NCBI RefSeq assembly: GCF_002835805.1
Contig: NZ_PISE01000011.1
Span: forward strand, 124,001 to 188,000
Direction: 5' to 3'
DNA: 64,000 bases
DNA from: Niallia nealsonii
GTDB lineage: Bacteria; Bacillota; Bacilli; Bacillales; Cytobacillaceae
Positions 37,753 to 47,840 of the stretch are shown here, in pieces. Position 1 is the stretch's first letter; the number at the start of each line of letters is the position of its first letter. The position numbers were made by a program, and so were the translations under genes. The notes under the pieces are model-generated. The model was given only the letters and a program-made list of their open reading frames with translations. It was not told where the DNA came from and made no database searches.

Positions 37753-38370
37753 CTAAATTTGCTTTACATTAAATTGTTTTCTCCTATCAAGCAAAAAATT
37801 GCTAAACGTTGTACAGACAAAATATAAAATAGTCAAAATAAGTACAACACTCCATATATTGTATATACTTCGCCACACTCCTGTTAAAGAAAATAGCGCA
37901 GGCAGCGTCAAAGTTACCCAAGATTGTACAATAGCCACTTTTCCAACAAATTTTGAAACGTCTTTTTTGCTTGTGTTAAGTACAAAAAATAAAAACCATA
38001 AAAAGGACCAAAGAATCCATGTAATAGCATTGTTTATATCCTGATAACGGACAAAAGAAACCGTTACATATACAAGGCCGATAATGGAAACCCACAAGGA
38101 ATAATATCCCAGTCCTGTTCCCTTCATGCCTTTTAACACTGTCACGCCTACATATAAATACGTAAATCCAAATAAGAATATAGCTGACTTTTCATATAAG
38201 ACCCAATTGTTCTGATCAGAAGTAATAATTAAATAAAACGGGGCGATAACTTGAAATGCACCAACAAATAAATTATAGATGCCGACATTTTTTTCATCGG
38301 CTTTTCCAAGCAGCATCAGCCCATTTAAAAATAGTGCTGCTCCAGACAGCAATAGTCCAATTTGATCCAT
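37753..38370 (-). CDS. AmiS/UreI family channel protein
   Basis: A 205-residue protein with six or seven hydrophobic segments: GLLLSGAALFLNGLMLLGK, NLFVGAFQVIAPFYLI, FLFGFTYLYVGVTVLKG, and ITWILWSFLWFLFFVLN with the Trp-rich motif of the proton-gated urea/amide channel family. It probably lets urea or short amides pass the membrane. No urease or amidase gene is in the window, so the metabolic partner is unseen. Single gene. Confidence 0.85.
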   Translation of the reverse strand: MDQIGLLLSGAALFLNGLMLLGKADEKNVGIYNLFVGAFQVIAPFYLIITSDQNNWVLYEKSAIFLFGFTYLYVGVTVLKGMKGTGLGYYSLWVSIIGLVYVTVSFVRYQDINNAITWILWSFLWFLFFVLNTSKKDVSKFVGKVAIVQSWVTLTLPALFSLTGVWRSIYNIWSVVLILTILYFVCTTFSNFLLDRRKQFNVKQI

Positions 38371-38396
38371 CGTTTTCCCCCTATTTATATTTTAAA

Positions 38397-38437
38397 AAGA
38401 AAAAGCAATTGCTATTGGCTGAAGGCAACTGCTTTTA
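38397..38437. terminator. Hairpin terminator upstream of AmiS/UreI gene
   Basis: AAAAGCAATTGC (38401-38412) pairs with GCAACTGCTTTT (38425-38436), followed on the minus strand by T-rich CTTTTTC. It backs up the nupC operon terminator. Confidence 0.6.
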
Positions 38438-38467
38438 AGTGATAGGCTTTTTTCGTACATGTTGCTA

Positions 38468-38515
38468 TGAAAAAAGAGGCCTGCTTGGCAATTGCATGTC
38501 GCCATTGTGGCCTCA
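38468..38515 (-). terminator. Terminator of the pdp-deoC-cdd-nupC operon
   Basis: GAGGCC…GGCCTC forms the base of a hairpin with an inner TGGC/GCCA stem, followed on the minus strand by a T6 run. Confidence 0.75.
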
Positions 38516-38546
38516 TTCATACTAAAAAATAACAAGCAAACTTAGA

Positions 38547-39725
38547 TTATAAGATAAAGCTGACAATAATTGCTGATAATACACTTACAAGCGTTGCCCC
38601 ATACAACAATCGAAGTCCAAATCGTGCAACCGTGTTTCCTTGTTTTTCATGTAAACTTTTCACTGCACCTGCAATAATTCCAATCGAGGAGAAGTTTGCA
38701 AATGACACTAAAAACACAGATACAATTCCAACTGTTTTTGGGCTTAGCGTTGAAGCAATATCTGATAAACTCATCATTGCTACAAATTCATTTGTAACAA
38801 GTTTTGTTGCCATAATTCCACCTGCTGTTATAACTTCTGAAGCAGGAATTCCCATAATAAAAGCAATTGGAGAGAATACATAGCCAAGAATATGCTGGAA
38901 GGAAAGGCCGAATATCATTTCAAATAAGCCATCAATAGCTGCCATAAGAGCAACAAAACCAATCAGCATCGCCCCAACGATAACGGCAACTTTAAATCCG
39001 TCCATAATATATTCGCCCAACATTTCAAAAAAGGTTTGCTTTTCTTCTTGTACTACTAAAATATCCTCATCATCAGGCACTGTGTATGGATTAATGATAG
39101 AAGCAATAATAAATCCACCAAATAAGTTGATAACAATGGCTGTTACAACATATTTTGGATCAATCATTGTCATATATGCTCCAACAATGGACATGGATAT
39201 AGTAGACATTGCCGATGCACAGAGCGTGTACAAACGATTAGGAGGCAATTTGCCCAATTGCTTTTTAACCGTAATAAACACTTCTGATTGACCTACAATA
39301 GCAGAAGCTACTGCATTGTATGATTCGAGTTTTCCCATTCCATTGATTTTGCTGAGAACAAGCCCAATCCACTTCATAATAAATGGAAGTATCTTAAAAT
39401 GCTGCAAGATCCCGATTAGCACGGAAATAAATACAATTGGCAGCAAAACATTTAAGAAAAACGGCGCCTCTCCTTTATTCGCCATTCCGCCGAATACAAA
39501 ACCGACTCCTTCATTCGCAAATTCCAGCAGTTTTCCAAAAACACTCGCAATTCCATTAATAATGACAAAACCAAATTTAGTATTGAGTAATAGTGCTGAT
39601 AATACAAGCTGAATAACAACCATTATCGCAATCGGTTTGTATTTGATTCTTTTACGATTATTACTTGCAAGATACGCAAGCCCAAAGACAACAAGCAACC
39701 CTAAGATGCCGATTAAATATGTCAT
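38547..39725 (-). CDS. nupC: Concentrative nucleoside transporter NupC
   Basis: A 392-residue CNT-family permease: GIGGMxK-like [31 protein letters not shown] region (start of the scaffold core), NPYTVPDD, and [22 protein letters not shown] near the end, all typical. It imports pyrimidine or purine nucleosides with a cation. It is last in the nucleoside-salvage operon, 19 nt after cdd, so uptake and catabolism are co-expressed. Confidence 0.93.
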   Translation of the reverse strand: MTYLIGILGLLVVFGLAYLASNNRKRIKYKPIAIMVVIQLVLSALLLNTKFGFVIINGIASVFGKLLEFANEGVGFVFGGMANKGEAPFFLNVLLPIVFISVLIGILQHFKILPFIMKWIGLVLSKINGMGKLESYNAVASAIVGQSEVFITVKKQLGKLPPNRLYTLCASAMSTISMSIVGAYMTMIDPKYVVTAIVINLFGGFIIASIINPYTVPDDEDILVVQEEKQTFFEMLGEYIMDGFKVAVIVGAMLIGFVALMAAIDGLFEMIFGLSFQHILGYVFSPIAFIMGIPASEVITAGGIMATKLVTNEFVAMMSLSDIASTLSPKTVGIVSVFLVSFANFSSIGIIAGAVKSLHEKQGNTVARFGLRLLYGATLVSVLSAIIVSFIL

Positions 39726-39744
39726 AGTCTCCTCCGCCGCTTCC

Positions 39745-40409
<665 letters not shown>

Positions 40410-41084
40410 TTAATAATCCGAATCGCTTTTTTCGCCCTTGGCAATCGATACGCCAGAGCTTGCGCCGATACGAGTTGCACCAGCTTCTACCATTGCTTTT
40501 GCGTCTTCTAAACCTCTTACTCCTCCAGAAGCTTTCACCCCAATTTCAGGTCCAACGGTTTTTCTCATAAGCGCTATATCTTCTGCCGTTGCTCCACCTG
40601 TGGAAAAACCAGTTGATGTTTTGACAAAGTCAGCTCCTGCCTCTACTGCAAGCTCTGAAACTTTCACTTTTTCTTCTTCTGTTAATAGTGCTGTTTCAAT
40701 AATCACTTTTACTAATGCTTTATCTTTTGCAGCATTCACAACTGCTTTAATGTCATTTAATACCAAATTATAATTTTTATCTTTTAAAGCTCCTATATTG
40801 ATAACCATATCTACTTCATCCGCGCCGTTATTTATAGCGTTTGTTGTCTCAAATGCTTTCACCTCAGAAGTTGTCGCCCCAAGAGGAAAACCGATGACTG
40901 TACAAACTTTTACTTCAGGAGCATCTTTTAACAGCTCTGCTGCTTTTTTTACCCAAGTCGGATTGACACAGACTGAAGCAAATGAATATTGAATTGCTTC
41001 CTGTGCCAACACAGTAATCTGCTCTAGTGTTGCGTCTGCTTTTAATAATGTATGATCAATAATATTTGTAATGTTTTTGCTCAT
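40410..41084 (-). CDS. deoC: Deoxyribose-phosphate aldolase
   Basis: About 224 residues: [72 protein letters not shown] and the Schiff-base region [16 protein letters not shown]. It splits deoxyribose-5-phosphate to acetaldehyde and glyceraldehyde-3-phosphate. ATG 41084 is preferred, with AGGGTGG upstream; a GTG three codons earlier overlaps that site. It lies 22 nt after pdp. Confidence 0.95.
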   Translation of the reverse strand: MSKNITNIIDHTLLKADATLEQITVLAQEAIQYSFASVCVNPTWVKKAAELLKDAPEVKVCTVIGFPLGATTSEVKAFETTNAINNGADEVDMVINIGALKDKNYNLVLNDIKAVVNAAKDKALVKVIIETALLTEEEKVKVSELAVEAGADFVKTSTGFSTGGATAEDIALMRKTVGPEIGVKASGGVRGLEDAKAMVEAGATRIGASSGVSIAKGEKSDSDY

Positions 41085-41105
41085 TTTATCCACCCTAACT
41101 ATTTT

Positions 41106-42407
41106 CTAATGAATTTCTTTATAAACTAATGTCGGAGCTTTTACTTTTTCGGCCACTGTTTTATAAGAATCGTATACCATATCTATTACTTCCTGCACAT
41201 CTTCTCTATTGCTGTGAATCGTTGCAAGAGCGTCGCCTTTTTTCACTTCGTCTCCCACTTTTTTATTCAGCATAATGCCAACAGCCAAGTCAATGACAGA
41301 ATCTTTCGTTTCGCGACCTGCTCCTAGCTTCATTGCAGCTACTCCTATATTTTCCGCAATTATCTCGGAAATATAGCCGTTTTCTTTTGCAGGAACTTGA
41401 ATTTTATGCACAGCATCTGGCAATTTAGAAGGATCATCAACAACAGACGCATCTCCTCCTTGCGCTGCTAGGAATGTTTTAAATGTTTCAAGAGCTTTGC
41501 CATTTTCAATCACTTCTTCCAGCATGGTGCGTGCCGCTTCTAAATTTTCCGCTTTTTCAGCAAGAACAACCATATGGCTTCCAAGAGTTAAGCAAAGTTC
41601 TGTTAAATCTTTAGGACCTTTACCTTTTAATGTATCGATTGCTTCTTTTATTTCAAGGGCATTTCCTACCGCAAAACCTAAGGGCTGGCTCATATCTGAA
41701 ATGATCGCTTTTGTATTTCGTCCTACCCCTTTGCCGATTTCCACCATTGCCTTTGCCAGTTCTTCCGCGTCTTCTAGCTTTTTCATAAAGGCGCCATTGC
41801 CTGTTTTGACATCTAAACAAATGGCATCAGCACCAGCTGCAATTTTTTTGCTCATAATAGAACTTGCAATAAGAGGAATAGAATCTACTGTTGCTGTTAC
41901 ATCACGAAGAGCATACAGCTTTTTGTCTGCCGGCGTTAAATCTCCGCTTTGGCCTATTACTGCAATTTTATTTGTGTTCACAAGACGAATGAATTCTTCG
42001 TTTGTTATTTCAACATGGAAACCAGGAACAGCTTCAAGCTTATCAATTGTCCCGCCAGTATGACCTAAACCGCGACCAGACATTTTTGCAACTGCAACTC
42101 CTAACGCTGCTACTAATGGTCCTAACACTAGCGTCGTTGTATCGCCTACACCGCCTGTACTGTGCTTATCCACCTTGATTCCTTCAATTTTTGATAAATC
42201 AATTTGATCTCCAGAATTCACCATAGCTTCCGTTAAATGAACACGTTCTTTTTGCGTCATTCCTTGAAAATAGATGGCCATCGCAAATGCTGACATTTGA
42301 TAATCAGGCAAATCTCCATTTGTATAAGCAGTAATAATAAAATCAATTTCTTCTTTATTTAACGTTTGTCCATTGCGCTTTTTTTCAATTAAGTCAACCA
42401 TTCTCAT
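41106..42407 (-). CDS. pdp: Pyrimidine-nucleoside phosphorylase
   Basis: A 433-residue enzyme: [61 protein letters not shown] and the C-terminal biotinyl-like fold ([14 protein letters not shown]). It phosphorolyses thymidine, uridine and deoxyuridine to the base and (deoxy)ribose-1-phosphate. It is the first gene after the DeoR operator. No deoxyribomutase gene is in the window. Confidence 0.95.
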   Translation of the reverse strand: MRMVDLIEKKRNGQTLNKEEIDFIITAYTNGDLPDYQMSAFAMAIYFQGMTQKERVHLTEAMVNSGDQIDLSKIEGIKVDKHSTGGVGDTTTLVLGPLVAALGVAVAKMSGRGLGHTGGTIDKLEAVPGFHVEITNEEFIRLVNTNKIAVIGQSGDLTPADKKLYALRDVTATVDSIPLIASSIMSKKIAAGADAICLDVKTGNGAFMKKLEDAEELAKAMVEIGKGVGRNTKAIISDMSQPLGFAVGNALEIKEAIDTLKGKGPKDLTELCLTLGSHMVVLAEKAENLEAARTMLEEVIENGKALETFKTFLAAQGGDASVVDDPSKLPDAVHKIQVPAKENGYISEIIAENIGVAAMKLGAGRETKDSVIDLAVGIMLNKKVGDEVKKGDALATIHSNREDVQEVIDMVYDSYKTVAEKVKAPTLVYKEIH

Positions 42408-42445
42408 AATGTTTTCCTCCTAAAATATATGGATACCAACATTCA

Positions 42446-42459
42446 ATTAAACGCTTTCA
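42446..42459. promoter_or_regulatory. Candidate cre upstream of pdp
   Basis: ATTAAACGCTTTCA differs from TGNAARCGNWWNCA only in the first two positions. It lies between the DeoR operator and the pdp start. The homologous operon of B. subtilis is under CcpA. Confidence 0.4.
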
Positions 42460-42485
42460 TATCTACATCTTTACTATATATTATT

Positions 42486-42533
42486 TTTGAACAAATGTAA
42501 ATAACGATTTTTACATTTGTTCATTTTTGTTCA
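42486..42533. promoter_or_regulatory. DeoR operator upstream of pdp
   Basis: TGAACAAATGTAAA (42488-42501) and TTTACATTTGTTCA (42510-42523) are perfect inverted arms, followed by a third half-site TTGTTCA (42526-42532). A palindrome plus an extra half-site is the known layout for DeoR of B. subtilis. It overlaps the likely pdp promoter. Confidence 0.75.
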
Positions 42534-42537
42534 AAAA

Positions 42538-42580
42538 ACAAAAAAGACTTCCGCTTCTGCGTAGTCTCTCACTTTTTGTC
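42538..42580 (-). terminator. Terminator of deoR
   Basis: AGACTTCCGC…GCGTAGTCT forms a hairpin (42545-42567) with a T6 run following on the minus strand. It separates deoR from the pdp operon. Confidence 0.65.
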
Positions 42581-42624
42581 TATTTTATTTATTTTCTCTC
42601 GTTTAGATGAAAAACTTTTTGTAG

Positions 42625-43575
42625 CTACTCCTGTTTATCTAATAAAAACCTTGCTGTATACTGATCCGTCACTAGTACATTCGCTATTTTTCCTTTTAAT
42701 GCACCATAAATGCTGTCAATTTTCTGATTTCCACCTGCAACTAACACGGAGTATTCTTTCTTTTTCAGTTCTGCTAAATCCAATCCTAATGTTCGATCAT
42801 CCAAGCTTTCATTGCAAATTTGTCCATCCTTGTCAAAAAATCTTGAACAAATGTCACCAACCGCATTTGCTGAAATCATGTTCATATCTTCATCTGAAAA
42901 ATAGCCTAGCTGAAACAGCAGAGAATCTTGTTTAATGGGACCTGTTGTAAATACAGCAATATTCGCTTTTTTCCCTAAATCTAAAATATGTTTAATATGG
43001 CGATCTGTTTCCATCGCTTTTTTCACGACAATATGGTCAACAATCACTGGAAGAGGCAGATGCATTGGCGGTGTATTGTACGCTTTCCCAAATAAATACA
43101 TAATTTCTGACGCATAGGTGCTCTTTTCCGAATGGCTTACCCCACCTTTAAGCTGAACTACTTGTACATCATTCACATATTTTTGCTTTAGATCAATCGC
43201 CACTTGGTATAAAGTTGTCCCCCATGTAACACCAATAATATCTCCATCCTTTACAATCTCATGAAGATATTCCGCTGCCGCAACACCTAAATGACTTTTA
43301 ATAATATGACTTTCATATTGAGGCACTGATGCAACAATGGCTTTTTTTAGATTGAATTTTTGTTCAAGCTCATGCGACAGCTCCTCTCTATTAATGGATG
43401 AATCCACAATATTAATTTGCACAATGCCTTCTTCTTTTGCCCTCTGCAGCAGCCTAGAAACTGTAGGCCTTGATATGCCAAGCTTTTTTGCAATTTCACT
43501 TTGATTATAATCAAGGATATAATACATTTTAGCCGCTTCCACTATCTGGTTGAATTTCTCTTTATCCATCTCCAC
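42625..43575 (-). CDS. deoR: Deoxyribonucleoside regulator, SorC/DeoR family
   Basis: A 316-residue regulator: N-terminal helix-turn-helix (YNQSEIAKKLGISRPTVSRLLQ) and a sugar-phosphate-sensing C-domain (GVTWGTTLYQVA, VVQLKGGVSHSE, VGDICSRFFDKDG, VLVAGGNQKI). The family repressor releases its operator on binding deoxyribose-5-phosphate. GTG start with GGGAG 8 nt upstream. It is encoded directly before the operon it should control, with its own terminator. Confidence 0.9.
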   Translation of the reverse strand: MEMDKEKFNQIVEAAKMYYILDYNQSEIAKKLGISRPTVSRLLQRAKEEGIVQINIVDSSINREELSHELEQKFNLKKAIVASVPQYESHIIKSHLGVAAAEYLHEIVKDGDIIGVTWGTTLYQVAIDLKQKYVNDVQVVQLKGGVSHSEKSTYASEIMYLFGKAYNTPPMHLPLPVIVDHIVVKKAMETDRHIKHILDLGKKANIAVFTTGPIKQDSLLFQLGYFSDEDMNMISANAVGDICSRFFDKDGQICNESLDDRTLGLDLAELKKKEYSVLVAGGNQKIDSIYGALKGKIANVLVTDQYTARFLLDKQE

Positions 43576-43651
43576 ACAAAGTTCTCCCTTCCCCTTTGAA
43601 TCCTTTCTTTTTCATACCGCATACACTTCTGCTTATATTTTACCCTTTATG

Positions 43652-43667
43652 TGAACAAAATTTCAAT
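43652..43667. promoter_or_regulatory. DeoR half-palindrome upstream of deoR
   Basis: TGAACAAAATTTCAAT matches the palindromic DeoR operator described for B. subtilis (ATTGAACAAAATTTCAAT) except for its first two bases. It is about 75 nt upstream of the deoR start, suggesting autoregulation. Confidence 0.55.
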
Positions 43668-43723
43668 AAGATGTCAAAATAATAAAAAAAATACTATTTA
43701 TTCAAAATTAGGAACTGATTAAA

Positions 43724-44010
43724 ATGACATTCAATTTAATCCTACTTAATAATGAATGGAACTGCTAAGGAAGCAATTCCATTTTACAAAAAAGTATTAT
43801 ATGCAGAAGTTCTTTTTCTCAATTCTTTGGCGGAATGCCGGTGAACTCAGAATTCCCCTTGCCAGAAGACGAAAAAAAATCTTGTCTCACATGCAGTCAG
43901 CGAAACAAAACTTATGCTTTTCGATATATTCCCCAGTCAGCCTCATCAGAGTAGAAGTCAAGTGACAATTTGTATTATAATAGACAAAGCAAAACAAATT
44001 TTAATAATAG
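43724..44010 (+). pseudogene. Decayed PhnB-like VOC family protein
   Basis: Pieces of a PhnB/YjdN-type VOC protein occur in order but in different frames: MTFNL, then YLIMNGTAKEAIPFYKKVLY, then GMPVNSEFPLPEDEKN, LMLFDIFPSQPHQS and QVTICIIIDKAKQI. The C-terminal half of the family is missing. Several frameshifts make it inactive. No ribosome site is clear. Confidence 0.75.
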
Positions 44011-44291
44011 AGTCTGACTCCCAGTCTATTCCAGTATTGCGGCACTCGGAGATAGACTCCCTTATTCCTATCTTAGTTCTATAACATACGAGAGAATATG
44101 CAAATAAATTTTCGGTCATCTAAGATGCATAAATTATTTATGTTGTTATTTTATAAAAAAGAGAGTGTTACAAAGAAGACTGACTATTGCACACTATAAA
44201 TCGTTTAATTATTTGCATTTTTACAGAAAGATGCTTTTTAATCGAGGCCCTGCTACTACAAATCCAATATTAACTTCAGGCGGACTTTATA
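44011..44291. other. Intergenic region, imperfect hairpin only
   Basis: GAGTCTGACTCC near 44011 can pair imperfectly with GGAGATAGACTCC near 44050. The rest is AT-rich without a recognisable gene. Confidence 0.35.
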
Positions 44292-45374
44292 CTATCCCTC
44301 TAAAATCAATGAATTAACTTTCACCATATGACCCTTTTGGGCAGAATATATAATACAGTCAATTATTTTTTGATTTTTATATCCATCATAAAAAGTTGGC
44401 ATATCATGTCCTTCCTTATTTAATATTAGTTCAGCAAAGTCACTTAAAAGTGTCTTATTATATATATCTGGCACTCTTTCTGTTTTCAAAACTGGCATCG
44501 TTTCCAATTCATTTTTAACAATAATATCAATTTCATTAGGGCGCTCAATATCTACATGCAAAGTGCCGCAATCTCCATATAATGTTACTGCATGCTGATT
44601 CGATGATCCAATTGCATTTCTTGTAGTAACAAAATTCCCAGCAACATCATTTTCAAGAATAGCCTGAAAGCTTGTAAAATCATCAACGTCAACCTGTTTC
44701 TCTTCTCCAGTTATAAGGTCTATCCTTTTATCCACAAAGGTTTTCATCAATGCCGAAACTGAATGGAATTCTCCTACAAAAAATCGTGCACTATCGATCA
44801 TATGGGCTCCTAAATCACCTAATGCACCTGTACCAGCAACCGCTTTATTAAAACGCCACAAATAAGGAACTTTAAATATAGGAGCTCCGAATGATTGTTG
44901 GTATCTTACATCAATATGACGTATTTGACCAATGGCATTTTTTTCTATCAATTTTTTTGCATATTGAAAAGATGGTGTATAACGATGAATAAATCCTATC
45001 ATACAGGGAATTGGATTTTGCTTGTATAATTGATTCAAATTCTCCGCTTCTTCAACATTCAGTGTAAATGGTTTTTCAGCCATAATAGGTTTTCGATGTA
45101 AAATGCATAGCTCTATAACCTTAGCATGCAAGTTATTTGGAACAACTGAAATAATAGCATTAACATCAGGTGAAGTAATTATATCTTCTATATTATTGAA
45201 ACGTTTATTCTGACTAATGCCTTCTTGATCACCAATTTTATTTAGAAGTTCTTGATTAACATCACAAATCGCCCCAACTTGAATGGAATTTATTCTAGAA
45301 ATGTTTCGAAGATGTTCATTTGCCATCCCACCAAGACCAATTACTCCAGCAGTTACTACATTATTGCTAATCAT
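44292..45374 (-). CDS. Gfo/Idh/MocA family oxidoreductase
   Basis: A 360-residue NAD(P)-dependent enzyme: GVIGLGGMANEHLRNISR (dinucleotide loop), KPIMAEKPFTLNVEEA (catalytic Lys), GDLGAHMIDSARFFVG (substrate region). It lies last in the LplABC-type sugar importer operon, after the DUF624 gene, so it probably acts on the imported sugar. It differs clearly from the other Gfo/Idh protein at 26851-27885. Confidence 0.85.
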   Translation of the reverse strand: MISNNVVTAGVIGLGGMANEHLRNISRINSIQVGAICDVNQELLNKIGDQEGISQNKRFNNIEDIITSPDVNAIISVVPNNLHAKVIELCILHRKPIMAEKPFTLNVEEAENLNQLYKQNPIPCMIGFIHRYTPSFQYAKKLIEKNAIGQIRHIDVRYQQSFGAPIFKVPYLWRFNKAVAGTGALGDLGAHMIDSARFFVGEFHSVSALMKTFVDKRIDLITGEEKQVDVDDFTSFQAILENDVAGNFVTTRNAIGSSNQHAVTLYGDCGTLHVDIERPNEIDIIVKNELETMPVLKTERVPDIYNKTLLSDFAELILNKEGHDMPTFYDGYKNQKIIDCIIYSAQKGHMVKVNSLILEG

Positions 45375-45407
45375 GTATTCACTCCTCGTTTCAGCATATT
45401 TTCTTTC

Positions 45408-46037
45408 CTACGCTCTAATCTCATATTTTGAAAAAGCCTTTCTTAAAACAAATGAATTTATAAGAGCAAGTAATGCAAATCCCCCGAATGTTCCAAAATA
45501 TAAAACGGAAAGGAATCCAACAGAGGAAAATAACACAAAAATAACTGGAATTAAGTTAACAAGCACCAATAATAAAAGATATGGAAAATTAAATAATCCT
45601 ATTAATAAGGAATTTAAAAATGATTTCTTAATAGTGTCCTCATATCTAGCCATATAAGGAAAAATAAAAAGGAAACTGCAAAGATAAACAAATCCAAAAA
45701 TTATTAGTGTGCTTACAAAAAATACCTTAGGAACTCCACTAAGACTTCCGGAAAGAAATAAGTTTGCAAAAAGTAAAAATCCGGCGGCAAGTATTATGAT
45801 CCATACAATAGTACTTTGAGCAAAATTCTTTTTAAAAGATACTAGGAAACTCTTAACGATATGCTTATCTTCATCTCTTACCATTTTGATCAGAACAGAG
45901 TACAAAGCAGTCATGGAAGCACCAATAGTTATAATCGGAATACAAAAGAGCAAAAATAAAAAGTTTAAGATGACTAAATCCACAGCCCTTGTTAGAGTTT
46001 TATAAAGAGGGCTATCCAAACTAAATAGTTGACTCAT
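45408..46037 (-). CDS. DUF624 family membrane protein (YesL-like)
   Basis: A 209-residue protein with five or six hydrophobic segments, beginning LFSLDSPLYKTLTRAVDLVILN and including MVRDEDKHIVKSFLVSFKKNF. This is YesL/DUF624, which accompanies LplABC/YesOPQ sugar importers and YesMN regulators in Bacillus. Its function is not established. It is 246 nt after the binding-protein gene, the gap holding a hairpin and the structured repeat. Confidence 0.85.
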   Translation of the reverse strand: MSQLFSLDSPLYKTLTRAVDLVILNFLFLLFCIPIITIGASMTALYSVLIKMVRDEDKHIVKSFLVSFKKNFAQSTIVWIIILAAGFLLFANLFLSGSLSGVPKVFFVSTLIIFGFVYLCSFLFIFPYMARYEDTIKKSFLNSLLIGLFNFPYLLLLVLVNLIPVIFVLFSSVGFLSVLYFGTFGGFALLALINSFVLRKAFSKYEIRA

Positions 46038-46065
46038 TTTATACCACCTCTTTCATTTAGAATAA

Positions 46066-46114
46066 AGATAACGGTCGGATACATACATAGATAGAAGTAA
46101 ACCGACCGCTATTT
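46066..46114 (-). terminator. Hairpin between binding-protein and yesL-like genes
   Basis: AACGGTCGG (46070-46078) pairs with CCGACCGCT (46102-46110); on the minus strand a short T-containing tail follows. It may attenuate transcription after the highly needed binding-protein gene. Confidence 0.5.
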
Positions 46115-46142
46115 GTTCTTTATCAAGAATTTAAAATAAAGC

Positions 46143-46282
46143 AAAGTGGGGGTTTTCCATGTCCCCCACTGATTGTTAGTTGAACCAATCGGGTCTTTAC
46201 GGTCTAGTTTCTCCTCACCTAGATTTCTCGTTTCTTCTCACCATCTTGAGATGGGGATCAAAAGCCCGTTAATGCCGGATAA
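46143..46282. repeat. Structured intergenic repeat, copy B
   Basis: About 140 nt matching 25619-25763: both share AGTGGGGGTTTTC, CCCCCACTGATTGTTAGTTG, AACCAATC, CACCTAGATTTCTCGTTT and GCCCGTTAATGC. Differences fall in loops and some stem positions. It begins at the stop codon of the lipoprotein gene and ends before the hairpin at 46066-46114. Confidence 0.75.
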
Positions 46283-46283
46283 A

Positions 46284-47822
46284 TTATTTAAGGGTCTTTT
46301 GATATCTATCAAATGCTTTATTCTGAATTTCCATATATTCGTCATACCCCATTTTCTTTAATTGAGAAATATATGAATCCCACTCTTTTGTAGCTCCCCC
46401 CTCAACAACCCATTTAGATTGTGTAGATTGCACATAGGAAGTAAGATCCACACTTAATGTATTTAAACGATTCATCTCTTCTGCTGTATAAACAACATTT
46501 GGAAATTGTTCCTTTACATACTTATTAATTTGTTTGTCTAATTCAAGCTTCAATCCATCTCCACCATTAGTTGGAAGTGTTACTTTTTCGTTAAATCCTT
46601 CCCCGATATATTTAGGACCAAAATCACGGAATGAGTTAGTCCATGCAAATATATCGGCTGATTCCCCTTTAGGAGCATCCAAGACTTTGTATTTTCCGTC
46701 TTCTCCTTTTTCAACTCCAACACCGTAGGAACCGTAGAAAGTTTGAATACTAGCATCTTCTGTGTAGAATTTATCTGCCCATTTCAACAATTTAGCAGGA
46801 TCCTTAGCTTTTGTTGTAATCATAAACTCGTTTCTAGCATAAACTGGTGCATCAGTCATTACATATCTTTGTCCATCTGGACCTTCAAGTGCAGGTAGTT
46901 GGGTATACTCCACTGAATTTGGTCCAAATACCGCATCTGGCGTCCAGCCACTAGATACTCCTACCAATGAGCCTTCTGCATTTTTCCGTTTTGCTTCAGC
47001 CATAGCTTCATCTTGTGTAAATACCTCTTGATCAATCAGCCCTTCTTCATACGCTTTATGCATCCATTCAATTCCTTCTCTATAAGCATCTTCTGTTGCC
47101 ATAAAGCTCGGCTTTCCATCTTTTACAGTCATAGAAGTTGAATAAGCTCCTTTAGGTAAACCAAATGGTAAGATATAACTCAAAACATCGCCTTGGTAAG
47201 GAATCTCATCATTAGGATCACCGTTTCCATTTGCGTCTTTCTCTTTAAATGCTTTTAAAACACTATAAAATTCTTCATACGTATCTGGTACAGAGAGCCC
47301 TAAATTATCCAGCCATTCTTTATTAATGTACAATGAATTCCCTGCAACTGGTCTTAATGGCAGTTTTTTTGGCAAACTATAAATATGTCCATCCGGAGAT
47401 GTAACCATAGCACGTAAAGCAGGATCTGCATCAAAAGCAGCCTTCAAATTAGGCATATTTTTTTCAATTAAATCTTCTAGCGGAATAAACAATCCTGAAT
47501 TCTTAGCTATATCAGCATCCCCTAGAGCCAAAGAGCCCCAAAATGCATCAGGTAAATCTCCTCCAGCCATTAATAACGATTTTTTATCTCCCCATTCACT
47601 ATTTAGATACGTATCCCAATCAACTGAAATTCCTGCTTCTTTTTCAGTCTTTTCCACAAATCCTTTTAAAAAGTCATCTCCCCAATCAGACCAACGAACT
47701 GTTGCAATTTTATAAGTGCCATCTTCTTTCGATGTTGAAGTAGCTGAATCCTTGCTGCAGCCAACCAGTAAACTAGCTGCTAATGCACAACTCAATAATA
47801 TATTAGCCTTTTTCTTCATCAT
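46284..47822 (-). CDS. LplA-like sugar-binding lipoprotein
   Basis: A 512-residue extracellular solute-binding protein. It has a lipoprotein signal LAASLLVGCSKDS (Cys22) and family segments VDWDTYLNSEWGDKKSLLMA, LPDAFWG, YSLPKKLPLRPVAGNSLYIN, DPNDEIPYQGD and FYGSYGVGVEKGEDGKY. Members of this size serve oligosaccharides from plant or microbial polymers. It is third in the operon after two permease genes; the structured repeat follows directly. No ATPase gene is present, as usual for systems sharing MsmX. Confidence 0.88.
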   Translation of the reverse strand: MMKKKANILLSCALAASLLVGCSKDSATSTSKEDGTYKIATVRWSDWGDDFLKGFVEKTEKEAGISVDWDTYLNSEWGDKKSLLMAGGDLPDAFWGSLALGDADIAKNSGLFIPLEDLIEKNMPNLKAAFDADPALRAMVTSPDGHIYSLPKKLPLRPVAGNSLYINKEWLDNLGLSVPDTYEEFYSVLKAFKEKDANGNGDPNDEIPYQGDVLSYILPFGLPKGAYSTSMTVKDGKPSFMATEDAYREGIEWMHKAYEEGLIDQEVFTQDEAMAEAKRKNAEGSLVGVSSGWTPDAVFGPNSVEYTQLPALEGPDGQRYVMTDAPVYARNEFMITTKAKDPAKLLKWADKFYTEDASIQTFYGSYGVGVEKGEDGKYKVLDAPKGESADIFAWTNSFRDFGPKYIGEGFNEKVTLPTNGGDGLKLELDKQINKYVKEQFPNVVYTAEEMNRLNTLSVDLTSYVQSTQSKWVVEGGATKEWDSYISQLKKMGYDEYMEIQNKAFDRYQKTLK

Positions 47823-47840
47823 CCTGTTTTCCCCCTGTCA

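Noticed and set aside
43756-43965. 69-codon plus-strand ORF as a real gene
   Set aside because: The VOC-like pieces lie in other frames; this frame is a shadow over a decayed gene.
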